From: Elusimicrobiota bacterium
Lineage (GTDB): Bacteria; Elusimicrobiota; Elusimicrobia; UBA1565
Assembly (NCBI GenBank): GCA_016196755.1
Contig: JACPXC010000012.1
Coordinates: 1 to 55,045 of the forward strand
Reading direction: 5' to 3'
Length of the DNA: 55,045 nt
The notes below the pieces were generated by a model. It did no database searches. It was given only the letters and a program-made list of their open reading frames with translations, and was not told the origin of the DNA. This document shows positions 16,675 to 26,049 of this stretch, piece by piece. Each line of letters starts with the position of its first letter. The stretch's first letter is position 1. The translations under genes and the position numbers were made by a program.

Positions 16675-19347
16675 ATGACCACGATCATCAAGAAGCATGT
16701 CGGGAGTCTTATCTCGGGCGCTCTGTTCCTCTCGGCGCCGGGCTCCTCGGCCTGGGCCCAGGTGACCGCCGCGCGTCTGGCGCCGGTCGGAACGCCGGTG
16801 CCCGGCATCGCGGCCGGCGCTGCTTCGCGCGTGGGCGCGGCGCCGGTCATGACTCCTTCCCTCGGACTTCCCGCCATGGGGGCGACGCCGTCCTTGGCTC
16901 AGCCCACAGTCACGCCTAGGCTGGCTCCTTCCGCGGCCGCCGCCGCGCCGATTGCGGCCGCCGCCGTTGCCGCCCAGGTCCAGGCCGCGTTGCCGTCCGC
17001 CAAGACCGCTCCGTTGGGGACGGTTGCCGCTTCTTCCTTAATAAGGGGCGAGGCTGCCGCTCAGAACGCCGAAAAGACCGCCTTCTCTGCCGCCGCCGGT
17101 CTCCAGACGATGGGCCGCGCCGCCAAGACCCGCGGCTTCGGCGCCTCCTTGGGCGCCTTCTTCGATGGTCTGCGCCCCGGCGCCGGCTCGCTCAACGGCG
17201 CCACGCCGGCCCGCGGCGGCAACGCCGCCGACCAGGCCGCCGACATGCTCAAGGGCGACAAGAGCCGCGAGCTGTTCCTGCCCGGCTTCTACTGGGGCGG
17301 CCTGGAGCTCGACGCCTTGGCGAAGGTCCCGGTCAACCTCGAGGACGGCGCCCAGGCCTCGCTCGACGCCTACAAGGCCCTGATCCGCTACGGCCTGCGC
17401 TCGAAGTCGGCCGGCGCGGCCGAGACCGCGAAGCTCCGCTCGGAGCTCGGCTCGATCCATACCATCCTCCTCCTCAAGAAGCTCGGCATCACCCTCAAGG
17501 ACCTCGAGACGCCGGTGATGGACACCAAGACCATCGACGACACCAACGACATCCCGGTTGAGATGCTCCAGCGCGCCGTCACGCTGGGCCTCCACAAGCT
17601 CAAGTTCCCGGCGGAGTTCGGCGGCCTCGACCTCCACCAGCGCGAGTATGTCCAGGTCCTCGAGACGATCGCTCCCATCTCGCCCGCCCTCGTTGGCCAG
17701 CTCAGCGCCCAGAACACCATCGGCACCGCCCCGCTTACGATGTTCGGCACCGAGGCGCAGCAGAAGAAGTACCTGCCGCGCCTGACCAGCGGCGAGGGGA
17801 TGGTCGCCTTCGGCCTCACCGAGCCCCTGGCCGGCACCGACCTCGATCGCCTGAGCACCACGGCCACCCTCAAGGACGGCAAGTGGAAGATCTCGGGCCA
17901 GAAGGTGTTCATCACCGGCATCATGGATGCCCAGATGGTCTATCTCGTCGCCGGCCACACCATCGTGGACGGCAAGGACGTCGGCCCGACCGTCTTCATC
18001 GTCGACGACCTGGGATTTAAGGTCAACGAGTCCTGGGAGGCGAAGAAGCGGAACCTCCTGCGCCTGGCCGACCGCGGCATGCGCATCACCCCTTGGACCC
18101 GCGACGGCTTCGAGTTCATGATGATCAAGGGCACCGACCAGGGCTTCATCCAGCTCACCGACTTCGAGATCCCCGCCGAGAACGTCCTCGGCCCGGTCGG
18201 CAAGGATGAGAAGGGCATGGACGGCAAGAAGGTGCCGCTGCGCAGCCTCAACAAGGGCCGCGCCGGCTTCGCCTACCTGGGCGCCAGCGCCGAGTGGTTC
18301 GCCGAGCGCCAGCTCGAGTGGGCCGCCGACCGCATGATGTTCGACATGTACGCCCCCAAGCGCGGCGAGGAAGGCCGCCAGGGCTACATGGAGTTCCCGG
18401 CCACCCTCATCGGCCGCTCGCGCATGAAGGCCGAGGTCCTCAAGGTGCTCTCGAAGTACGCCTCGGCCCTCATCGACGCGTACCCGAACTCCAGCGTGGC
18501 GGCGCTTTCGGCCCTCATCAAGGTCCGCGCCAGCCAGGCTAACTGGGAAAACGCGCTGGACACGCTCGAACTCGGCGGCGGGCACGCCCTCATCAAGGAC
18601 GCCCCCGGCCGGGTCTACCAATCGGTGCTCGACTCGTGGATCGCGCGCATCGTGGAGGGCGTCAACCCCGCGATGTCGCAGTTCCCGCACATGATGGCGG
18701 GCGGCAAGGTCATGAAGGCGATGGGCTCGCTGGGGGGCATGCTCAAGGCCGGGTGGATGCAGACCCTCAACTTCTTCGTCCCCTTCGCGGTGACGAGCAA
18801 GGGCGCCCTGAGCTGGAGCGAGGCCAAGTACGTCCAGCGGCGCACCGCCGAGTTCGCGATGCGCTTCGGCCTGTCGGCCCTCTTCCTCGGCCTCATCGGC
18901 TTCATCAAGTACGCTTGGGCCAAGGGCCAGGTGTGGAAGCTCTTCTGGCCGCCGACGCTGATCGCCGGGGTCATGAAGTCCTCCCAGATCGAGTTCGCCC
19001 CGCACCAGAACACCCTGATCCGGGCCGGCGAGGCGCAGGCCGACATCCTCTCCTTGGCCATGGTCCAGACCGAGCTCAACACCAACAAGGACATCGCCCC
19101 GACCCGGCGCTGGGTCCTCGAGCAGGCCGTGAAGGTCATGCAGTGGCAGATCCACCAGAGCCTAAGCTACATGAACCCGTGGGGCCATCCGGTCGAGAAC
19201 ATCCAGGCCGAGGTGGGCCGCCGCCTGATCGCCGAGGAGCTGGCGAACCCGGGTGACCGGCCGAACCGCGTCCGCGAGCACCAGGACTTCCTGGAGCGCA
19301 CGGCCGACGAGTTCCATACCCGTCTGCGTCAGGAGGCCGGTCGATGA
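16675..19347 (+). CDS. Acyl-CoA dehydrogenase-family enzyme with signal-peptide-like leader and linker
   Basis: An 890-residue protein, far longer than ordinary acyl-CoA dehydrogenases (about 380-600). Residues 1-28 form a signal-peptide-like leader with a basic n-region (I-I-K-K-H) and junction A-W-A-Q-V. Residues about 30-185 are Ala/Pro/Thr/Val low complexity. The core (about 200-690) has F-P-A-E-F-G-G-L, G380-L-T-E-P-L-A-G-T-D with its FAD/substrate motif, E-L-G-G-G-H at 632-637, and E661-G-V-N-P-A-M-S-Q in place of the usual E-G-T-x-E-I. The C-terminal 200 residues add a hydrophobic segment (about 727-748) and helices. Predicted reaction: FAD-dependent alpha,beta-dehydrogenation of acyl-CoA. 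It is first in a four-gene operon and overlaps the next gene by ATGA. AGGGA lies just before the ATG. Confidence 0.9.
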   Translation: MTTIIKKHVGSLISGALFLSAPGSSAWAQVTAARLAPVGTPVPGIAAGAASRVGAAPVMTPSLGLPAMGATPSLAQPTVTPRLAPSAAAAAPIAAAAVAAQVQAALPSAKTAPLGTVAASSLIRGEAAAQNAEKTAFSAAAGLQTMGRAAKTRGFGASLGAFFDGLRPGAGSLNGATPARGGNAADQAADMLKGDKSRELFLPGFYWGGLELDALAKVPVNLEDGAQASLDAYKALIRYGLRSKSAGAAETAKLRSELGSIHTILLLKKLGITLKDLETPVMDTKTIDDTNDIPVEMLQRAVTLGLHKLKFPAEFGGLDLHQREYVQVLETIAPISPALVGQLSAQNTIGTAPLTMFGTEAQQKKYLPRLTSGEGMVAFGLTEPLAGTDLDRLSTTATLKDGKWKISGQKVFITGIMDAQMVYLVAGHTIVDGKDVGPTVFIVDDLGFKVNESWEAKKRNLLRLADRGMRITPWTRDGFEFMMIKGTDQGFIQLTDFEIPAENVLGPVGKDEKGMDGKKVPLRSLNKGRAGFAYLGASAEWFAERQLEWAADRMMFDMYAPKRGEEGRQGYMEFPATLIGRSRMKAEVLKVLSKYASALIDAYPNSSVAALSALIKVRASQANWENALDTLELGGGHALIKDAPGRVYQSVLDSWIARIVEGVNPAMSQFPHMMAGGKVMKAMGSLGGMLKAGWMQTLNFFVPFAVTSKGALSWSEAKYVQRRTAEFAMRFGLSALFLGLIGFIKYAWAKGQVWKLFWPPTLIAGVMKSSQIEFAPHQNTLIRAGEAQADILSLAMVQTELNTNKDIAPTRRWVLEQAVKVMQWQIHQSLSYMNPWGHPVENIQAEVGRRLIAEELANPGDRPNRVREHQDFLERTADEFHTRLRQEAGR

Positions 19348-22300
19348 ACGTCACGCTCAGGCTGGGGCTCGTACTGTCGCTCACGGTCGGCCAGACCGCA
19401 CCGGCGGCCGCGCAGGTCGTCGGCGCGGCGCGGTCCGTCGCTCCCGTAGTGCCCGTGGCCGGCGTCGGCGCGGCGGGCGCGGGGTCGCGCAGCGTCCTGC
19501 CGTCCGCCAGCCTGGCTCCGGCGCTCTCGGCGCCCGTCCTTCCCGGCGCGGTCGCCCCGTCGACCCTCCGCCCGGCCCCGGCTTCCGTCTCGGCTCCCGC
19601 GGCCGTCTCCGCCGTCGCGGCGCCACAGGCGTCGCCGGCCGCCGCTGTCGCCGCGGCCCAGCCGCTCCGCTCGGTCATGAACGCCGTCGCCGCCGAGCAG
19701 GGCCGGCCCAAGCAGGATAAGCCCGTCGCCGCCGCCGCTCAGCTCGAGGCCATCGCCGGCAGGTCCGCCAAGTCCGGCAAAGCCGGCGTCGCCGGCTCCT
19801 TCGACGGCACCGCGAAGGCCGACCCGGCCGCCGCGGCCGCCAACCTCGTCGAGCTCAAGGCCGACATCGCCCAGCGTACCGGCCTGGTCCGGCCCTCCGC
19901 CAACGCCGCCGCCCCGCGCATCGCCGTGGTCGCCGCGGCGCGCCTGCCGCAGGGCAAATTCCCCAACAGCTACTCCAAGCGCGACAGCGCCAAGGACTTG
20001 GGTGCTAAGCTCGTCGGCGGCCTGCTCGACTCCGCGGGGATGACGCCCGAGTCTCTCAAGAACCTCTCCGAGTCCGGCAACGAGGTCAAGTTCCTCTTCG
20101 GCGCCGTCGACAACTCCGAGTCGCCCGACATCGGCCGCGAGATCGCCGTGAAGCTGGGACTCACCCACATCCCCGGCACCGGGATCGCCAAGAACTGCGG
20201 CACCAGCCTCGAGGCCGTGGGTTTGGCCATCGGCCAGTTGATCTCAGGCCAGGCCGACATCGTCGTGGCCGGCGGCGCCGAGTCGATGAGCCGCCTGCCG
20301 ATGATCACCAAGGACCCCGTCCTCAAGCAGCAGTTCATGACCCTGGCCGTCCTACCGTCGATGATCGCCTCGGCTTCGCTCATGCAGAAGCCCATGATGA
20401 TGTTCGCCTACGCCCAGACCTGGCTGGCGCACAAGTGGCACTTGATGACGACCCACCACCGCTTCGCCATCACCGAGGGCTTGCCGATCGACGGCGACGT
20501 CATGGCCGCCACCGCCCAGCGCCTGGCCGACAAGTACGGCGTGTCGCGGACCGACATGGACTGGTTCGCCTACAACTCCCAGAACCGCGCCGAGAAGGCC
20601 ACCCGCGAGGGCGCCTTCGCCGACGAGATCGTCTCCTACGATTCGGGCAAGGGTGTGGAGACCGTCGACCAGGGCATCCGCTTCGGCCAGTCGCGCAAGG
20701 GCTTCGGCAGCCGGAAGATCAAGCCGGTCTTCGGCACCGAAGACATCACCGCCGCCAACGCCAGCCAGATCTCCGACGGCGCGGCCGGCGTCATCTTGAT
20801 GCTGGAGGACAAGGCCAGGGAGCTCGGCCTGGTCCCGCTGGCCTTCGTCAGCGCCGTGGCCGACACGGCCGGCGACCCGCGCGAGATGGGCATCCAGCCC
20901 GCTTACGCCCTGCCCAAGGCTCTCAAGAAGGCCGGCGTGGCCCTCGAAGACCTCCAGGTCGTCGAGCTCAACGAGGCCTTCGCCGCCCAGGCCATCTCGG
21001 TCATGAAGGCCCTCGGCCTGCCGGCCGAGAAGGTCAATCCGCGCGGCGGGGCTATCGCCCTAGGCCATCCGCTGGCCGCCTCGGGCGCGCGCATCCTGAC
21101 CACCCTCATCCATACGATGATGCACAAGGGCCTCCACAAGGGCGCCTGCTCGTTGTGCATCGGCGGCGGCGAGGGCATCGCCGCGGTCGTCGAGCGCGAC
21201 GAGAACGGCATCCCCGAGGAGTACATCGCCGCCCTAAAGGGCAAGATGGCGGCGCGCGGCGTCAGCGCGCCCGTCGTCGAGGACGTCGAGCGCGCGCTTC
21301 GCGGCTTGCCGCCGATGCCCGACACCGAGACGGGCCACCACGCCGAGCTCGAGCGCTTCTTCTCCTTCCTCGACCAGTTCCAGCCGCTGCCGCGCTTCAC
21401 CGGAGCGGAGCGGAAGGCCTCCCCGGTGCTGGCGCGCCGGGTCGACGCCCGTATCGCCCGGGTCCAGGCCGACCTGGCCGCGTTCGACGACGCCGAAAAG
21501 ATCCGCAACCTGATCGTCTCGGTCTCCGAGGGCGTGGCCACCGTCGCCATCGACCGCGGGCCCGTCAACGCGATCAACGCCGACCTCGTCGAGGAGTTCG
21601 GCGCGGTGTTCCACGACCTCTCGAAGCGCTCGGACGTGAAGGCCATCGTCCTCACCGGCAAGGGCAAGACCTTCGTGGCCGGCGCCGACATCACTCTCAT
21701 CCAGTCCGCGGCCAACCCCGCGGAGGCCGCCGCGAAGGCGGCCGGCCTGCAGCGCCTGCTCGACAAGGTCGAGGGTTCCGAGAAGCCGATCCTCGTGGCC
21801 CTCAACGGCCAGACCCTGGGCGGCGGCTCGGAGTTGGCGATCTCGGCGCACGAGCGCTGGGCGGCCGGCACGGCCGAGTTGGCCCAACCCGAGATCAAAC
21901 TGCTCTTTAACCCCGGCGCCGGCGGCACCCAGCGCCTGGTGCGCCTCGTGGGCCTGACCGAGGCCCTGACGGCGATGAACTCCGGGCAGTCCTCCGACGC
22001 CCACACCGCCAAGGAGAAGGGCTGGGTCGACGAGGTCGTCGCGCCCGCCGAGCTCCTGACCCGGGTGCAGGCGCGGGCCCGTGAGCTGGCCGCCCTCCCC
22101 GACGCCGAGCGCGCGGCGTGGGTCAAGGCCCACCGTACGCTCGACAAGCCCGTGAAGCTGACCCTCATGGAGCGGATCGGCATGCTTTGGGGCGGCTTCC
22201 TCATCAAACGCGCGGTCGCCGACCAGACCCGCGCGCTGGGCAAGGACAAGGAGATCGCCATCCCCGCCATGATGGGGATCATCGACGCCACGCTGACCGG

Positions 22301-23672
22301 GATCAACGACGGTCCGCGCGCCGGGCTCGCCAAGGAGGCCGAGGTGTTCGGCAGGCTCGCCGCCTCGCCGGCGTCCAAGTTCGTCCAGCGGCTGTTTTTG
22401 CGCAGCACCGGCGGCCCCAAGCTCGAGGGGATCACCGACGGCACGGTGGAGCCGCTGGCGATCAATAAGGTGGCGGTGGTCGGCGCCGGCGCGATGGGCG
22501 CCGGTATCGCCCAGTTGGCCGCCTACGCCGACGTCCCGGTCGTCGTCAAGGAAGTGGCCCAGGGGCCGCTCGAGGCCGGGCTGGCCAAGATCAAGGGACT
22601 CTTCCAGGGCTTGGTCGAGAAGCTCGTCTACACGCCGGAGAAGGCCGCCGCGAAGTTCGCCAACGTCATCGGGCTGACCGACGACGCGGCGTTCAACGCC
22701 TCGGAGCCCGACCTCCTCATCGAGGCGGTCAAGGAAGACCTCGGCCTCAAGAAGAAGCTCTTCGCGCTGTGGGGCAAGAACCTCCCCGAGCGCACGATCC
22801 TCGCCACCAACACCTCGGCGCTCTCGATCACCACGCTGGCCCTGGCGTCGGGCCGTCCCGGCAAGGTCGTCGGCCTGCACTACTTCAACCCGCCGCACAA
22901 GCTGCCGCTCGTCGAGCTCATCCTCCCCGACAAGGAGAAGCTCAGCGCCGCCGAGCGCGCCGAGCTCGACCGCACGGTGGCCTCGGTGATCCCGTACCTC
23001 AAGAAGACCGGGCGCATGGTCGTCGTCACCCAGGACGCCCCGGGATTTATCGTCAACCGGATCCTGTTCCCCTACGTCAACACGGCCCTCCGTCTCGTCG
23101 AGGAAGGGGCGGGGGTCGCCCAGGTCGACGCCGCGATGCGCAAGCTCGGCGCGCCGATGGGGCCGCTGCAGCTGGCCGACCACATCGGCTTCTTCCTCGG
23201 CATCGAGGTCGGCGAATACCTCAAGGCTTCCTTCCCCCACGTGGGCAGCGCCTCGCTGATGCTCCAGGTGCTCAAGTCCTGGGGCCACGAGGGCTCGTAC
23301 TGGGGCGCCAAGAAGGGCTTCTACGTCGACGGCAAGCCGGTCGAGGCCCTGGTCCGCCAGGCCGCCGCGGTGGCCCGCGCCGTCGAGGCCGCCGAGCCGG
23401 CCACCCCCGAGGACCGCGCCAGGCTCATCGCCGAATTCTCGGCCAAGAAGGAGCAGTTGGCGGCCGCGGCCCAGCGGGGCCTGCGCACGCCTTCCGGCAA
23501 AGAGATCGAGGACCGGCTGGTCCGCGCCATGTACGACGAGGGCCGCGTCATCGTCGACACCGGCGTGGTCTCCTCCGAGGATGAGATCGACATCGCGATG
23601 ACGACCGGCATGGGCTTCCCGGTTCAGACCGGCGGACTCATGCGCTACGGCGCGCGCGGAGGCGCGAAATAA
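19344..23672 (+). CDS. Single-chain thiolase / enoyl-CoA hydratase / 3-hydroxyacyl-CoA dehydrogenase with leader
   Basis: A 1442-residue fusion carrying the last three steps of beta-oxidation. Residues 1-23 form a signal peptide with junction A-A-A-Q-V, followed by an Ala/Pro-rich linker to about 190. Thiolase (about 191-640): nucleophile C285 (N-C-G-T-S-L-E-A), N-E-A-F-A, H575 (A-L-G-H-P) and C605 (L-C-I-G-G-G). Enoyl-CoA hydratase (about 715-920): F777-V-A-G-A-D-I oxyanion segment, with E830 and E850 spaced 20 apart as in FadB. Hydroxyacyl-CoA dehydrogenase (about 1040-1440): G1047-A-G-A-M-G NAD motif and H1179/E1191 in H-Y-F-N-P and P-L-V-E-L-I. All key residues are present. The order FadA then FadB on one chain, behind a leader, is unusual. 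The ATG overlaps the upstream stop. Confidence 0.93.
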   Translation: MNVTLRLGLVLSLTVGQTAPAAAQVVGAARSVAPVVPVAGVGAAGAGSRSVLPSASLAPALSAPVLPGAVAPSTLRPAPASVSAPAAVSAVAAPQASPAAAVAAAQPLRSVMNAVAAEQGRPKQDKPVAAAAQLEAIAGRSAKSGKAGVAGSFDGTAKADPAAAAANLVELKADIAQRTGLVRPSANAAAPRIAVVAAARLPQGKFPNSYSKRDSAKDLGAKLVGGLLDSAGMTPESLKNLSESGNEVKFLFGAVDNSESPDIGREIAVKLGLTHIPGTGIAKNCGTSLEAVGLAIGQLISGQADIVVAGGAESMSRLPMITKDPVLKQQFMTLAVLPSMIASASLMQKPMMMFAYAQTWLAHKWHLMTTHHRFAITEGLPIDGDVMAATAQRLADKYGVSRTDMDWFAYNSQNRAEKATREGAFADEIVSYDSGKGVETVDQGIRFGQSRKGFGSRKIKPVFGTEDITAANASQISDGAAGVILMLEDKARELGLVPLAFVSAVADTAGDPREMGIQPAYALPKALKKAGVALEDLQVVELNEAFAAQAISVMKALGLPAEKVNPRGGAIALGHPLAASGARILTTLIHTMMHKGLHKGACSLCIGGGEGIAAVVERDENGIPEEYIAALKGKMAARGVSAPVVEDVERALRGLPPMPDTETGHHAELERFFSFLDQFQPLPRFTGAERKASPVLARRVDARIARVQADLAAFDDAEKIRNLIVSVSEGVATVAIDRGPVNAINADLVEEFGAVFHDLSKRSDVKAIVLTGKGKTFVAGADITLIQSAANPAEAAAKAAGLQRLLDKVEGSEKPILVALNGQTLGGGSELAISAHERWAAGTAELAQPEIKLLFNPGAGGTQRLVRLVGLTEALTAMNSGQSSDAHTAKEKGWVDEVVAPAELLTRVQARARELAALPDAERAAWVKAHRTLDKPVKLTLMERIGMLWGGFLIKRAVADQTRALGKDKEIAIPAMMGIIDATLTGINDGPRAGLAKEAEVFGRLAASPASKFVQRLFLRSTGGPKLEGITDGTVEPLAINKVAVVGAGAMGAGIAQLAAYADVPVVVKEVAQGPLEAGLAKIKGLFQGLVEKLVYTPEKAAAKFANVIGLTDDAAFNASEPDLLIEAVKEDLGLKKKLFALWGKNLPERTILATNTSALSITTLALASGRPGKVVGLHYFNPPHKLPLVELILPDKEKLSAAERAELDRTVASVIPYLKKTGRMVVVTQDAPGFIVNRILFPYVNTALRLVEEGAGVAQVDAAMRKLGAPMGPLQLADHIGFFLGIEVGEYLKASFPHVGSASLMLQVLKSWGHEGSYWGAKKGFYVDGKPVEALVRQAAAVARAVEAAEPATPEDRARLIAEFSAKKEQLAAAAQRGLRTPSGKEIEDRLVRAMYDEGRVIVDTGVVSSEDEIDIAMTTGMGFPVQTGGLMRYGARGGAK

Positions 23673-26038
23673 GCCATCCGCGCCGCGGCGCGTTCGCCGT
23701 CCTCAACGCGCTCGCCCTGCTCGCCCAGGCCGCCGCTCCCGCGGCGGCGCAGGTGCGCGCGGGGATCGCGGCCCCGGCCGCGGGGGCGCGGGTCGGGATT
23801 CCGCCGGCCGCGCTGGCGCCGACGTCGGCGCCCCTGGGCTCGGTATCGCTAGCCGTCTCCCTGCCGCTGCTGACGCCGGGCCTGACGTCCGCCCCGAGGG
23901 CAGTCCTTCCTAATGTAGAGACCCGTCCCGTGGCCGTTGCTGCCCCTCTTGCCGCGGAAGCTCTGCTTCCTGGTGTCGGTCCCCGTCCGGTCGCGGTCCC
24001 CGGCGCCTCGTCCGTCGTCCCTAAGGTCGCGGAAGGATCGGCGGTCCCCGGCGAGCGCCCCGTCCTCGGCGCGCTCAGCGGCGTCTCCGCGGCGGCGGCG
24101 AAGCCCGCCGCCTCCGCGGCCGCCCTGCGCACGGTCTACGACGCCGGTCCCGCCTTCAAGCGCGCGGGACAGGAGCCGGTCGTCGACCTCTCCGACACCA
24201 AGAGCGTCTACCGCGGCTTCCTGCGCCGCCTGGGCTTTCACTCCTACACGGCCGACATCGCCCAGTCGCGTGCCGAGCGCGCCCCTGTCCAGCACCAGGC
24301 CCAGGTCTTCGACGTGGCGGCCGACCGCCTCAAGGTCCTCGACGCCTCGCGCGAGTTGGCCGTGGCGGTGATGGCCGGCCTCGAGCGCCAAGGCTATTCC
24401 GAGGAGTCGGTAGAGCGGGCCGTCGATTTGGCCGCCCGGCTCATCGAGCTGCGTCCGCTCGAGGCGCCGTCCAACATGCCCTACTCGGTGCGGACGGCCA
24501 AGCGCCCGGAGCGCCTGCGCTGGCTCTTGGGCGTCACGCGCGACAAGGCCTCCAGCCAAGCCGGCCGGGTGCTCTCCGACGTCGCCGGCACGGTCTACTC
24601 GCCCGCGGAACTGGTCCCGCGCGAGGAGCTCCAGGCCCTGCTCGGGCACGTGCGCGCGGTGCTGAGCTCCATGTACGCCGACGTCGAGTACGGCGCGGGC
24701 CGCTACGCCGGGCGAGCCCTGGTCTCCTCCCTCGCGCGCCACGCGCGCCTCTTTGGCCGGCCCGAGCTCGAGGCGCGCCTCGCCTCGGCGCTGGCCGAGC
24801 GGGGCTTCAAGCTCTCCGACTACATCGGCAGCCGCTTCGAGCTGACCGACCGCTCGGGGAACAAGGAGGCCTTCGAGGTCCGCACCGGCGACATCCTCGG
24901 CACCCGCAGCCGCAGCCGGCGCTCTTCCGAGATCGCCATCGGCGCCGTGCCCCACCCGAGCCGCTGGTGGCACGCCTGGCGCGAGGGGCTCTTCGGCAGC
25001 ATCCTCGGCGTCTTCATGAAGCCGCTCGAGAAGTACCCGGTCCAGGTCGCCGGCCAGCCGGTGCGCAACTGGGTCCGGCGCAGCGTCCACGAGTGGCGCA
25101 AGTGGCTGGCCAACACCTCCCATTTCCTCAAGGGCTACTCCCACGCCGCCATCGCCGACGTCCGCGAGGCCGACGGGATCTACAACGTCCTGGTCTGGGA
25201 GAACGAGGTCGACCAGGGCGAAGGCGGCATCCGGCCGGTCAGCTTCTGGGACCAGTTCCTGGCCAAGGACTACCACGCCCGCTTCGGCTACGCGCGCTGG
25301 GACCCCTTCAAGGTGTGGGACGCTTTCCACGCGCAGGCCGCCGAGCGGGGCTGGCAGGAGTTCCCGCACCGCGTCGAAGACGGCGCCTGGCGCACGGTGC
25401 TCAGCCGCGAGGAGCACGAGGCCCTGCTGGCCATCCCGCGCGAGCGCGCCGGCGAGCTCGTCGACACGATGAACCGCCGGACGATGCGCCTCATCGAGGC
25501 GCTGATGACCGGCTTCGGGATCGGCTACGGCTACGGCCTGAGCAACTCGCTATTGCGCCTCATATGCACCACCACCCTCTGGCATGGCTTCCTGGTCGGC
25601 TCCCAGTTCGAAATGCAGTCGAAGCCCGACATGTTCCACCCGCTGACCTATCTCTTCAAATGGCTGGGGACCAAGAACACGGCCGGCCTCGACATGGCCG
25701 CGCGGATGATCTGGCCGGGCTCGTTGTTTGCCGACGACAAGGTCGCCGAGCACCGCTCGATCGACCTCGCCGGCCGCGACGGCGCGCGCCGGGCCGACGA
25801 CAACACGATGATGCAGGTCTACGCCGAGCGCGACCCCGCGCTCACCGAGCGCCTGCGCGAGGTCCTCAAGGACGGCGTCGCGGACCCCTTCGCCTTCCAA
25901 GACGGCACGCTCGAGACCGCCTTGCACCGCCAGTTGGTGGTGCGCCGCTGGCGCCGCCGCGACCCCGAGGGCAAGCGGGCCGGCGTCAGCCTTCCGCGCG
26001 GTTATCAGCGCGAGATCGAGATCCTATACGACCGGTGA
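23669..26038 (+). CDS. Unrecognised 789-residue protein of the lipid operon, with likely AUA start
   Basis: I do not recognise this protein. In the open frame a clear signal-peptide-like leader (S-H-P-R-R-G-A-F-A-V-L-N-A-L-A-L-L-A-Q) ends at A-A-A-Q-V, matching its operon partners, followed by Ala/Pro/Val linker to about residue 160. No ATG, GTG or TTG exists upstream of that leader before the in-frame stop at 23582. The only placed start is ATA at 23669, overlapping the previous TAA stop as ATAA. The first conventional codon, GTG 23753, falls just after the leader. The body is mostly soluble and rich in Trp/Arg (S-R-W-W-H-A-W-R, V-H-E-W-R-K-W-L), with a glycine/tyrosine-rich hydrophobic stretch (G-F-G-I-G-Y-G-Y-G-L-S-N-S-L-L-R-L). 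The context points to lipid metabolism. Confidence 0.7.
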   Translation: MSHPRRGAFAVLNALALLAQAAAPAAAQVRAGIAAPAAGARVGIPPAALAPTSAPLGSVSLAVSLPLLTPGLTSAPRAVLPNVETRPVAVAAPLAAEALLPGVGPRPVAVPGASSVVPKVAEGSAVPGERPVLGALSGVSAAAAKPAASAAALRTVYDAGPAFKRAGQEPVVDLSDTKSVYRGFLRRLGFHSYTADIAQSRAERAPVQHQAQVFDVAADRLKVLDASRELAVAVMAGLERQGYSEESVERAVDLAARLIELRPLEAPSNMPYSVRTAKRPERLRWLLGVTRDKASSQAGRVLSDVAGTVYSPAELVPREELQALLGHVRAVLSSMYADVEYGAGRYAGRALVSSLARHARLFGRPELEARLASALAERGFKLSDYIGSRFELTDRSGNKEAFEVRTGDILGTRSRSRRSSEIAIGAVPHPSRWWHAWREGLFGSILGVFMKPLEKYPVQVAGQPVRNWVRRSVHEWRKWLANTSHFLKGYSHAAIADVREADGIYNVLVWENEVDQGEGGIRPVSFWDQFLAKDYHARFGYARWDPFKVWDAFHAQAAERGWQEFPHRVEDGAWRTVLSREEHEALLAIPRERAGELVDTMNRRTMRLIEALMTGFGIGYGYGLSNSLLRLICTTTLWHGFLVGSQFEMQSKPDMFHPLTYLFKWLGTKNTAGLDMAARMIWPGSLFADDKVAEHRSIDLAGRDGARRADDNTMMQVYAERDPALTERLREVLKDGVADPFAFQDGTLETALHRQLVVRRWRRRDPEGKRAGVSLPRGYQREIEILYDR

Positions 26039-26049
26039 CAGGAGCGCTC

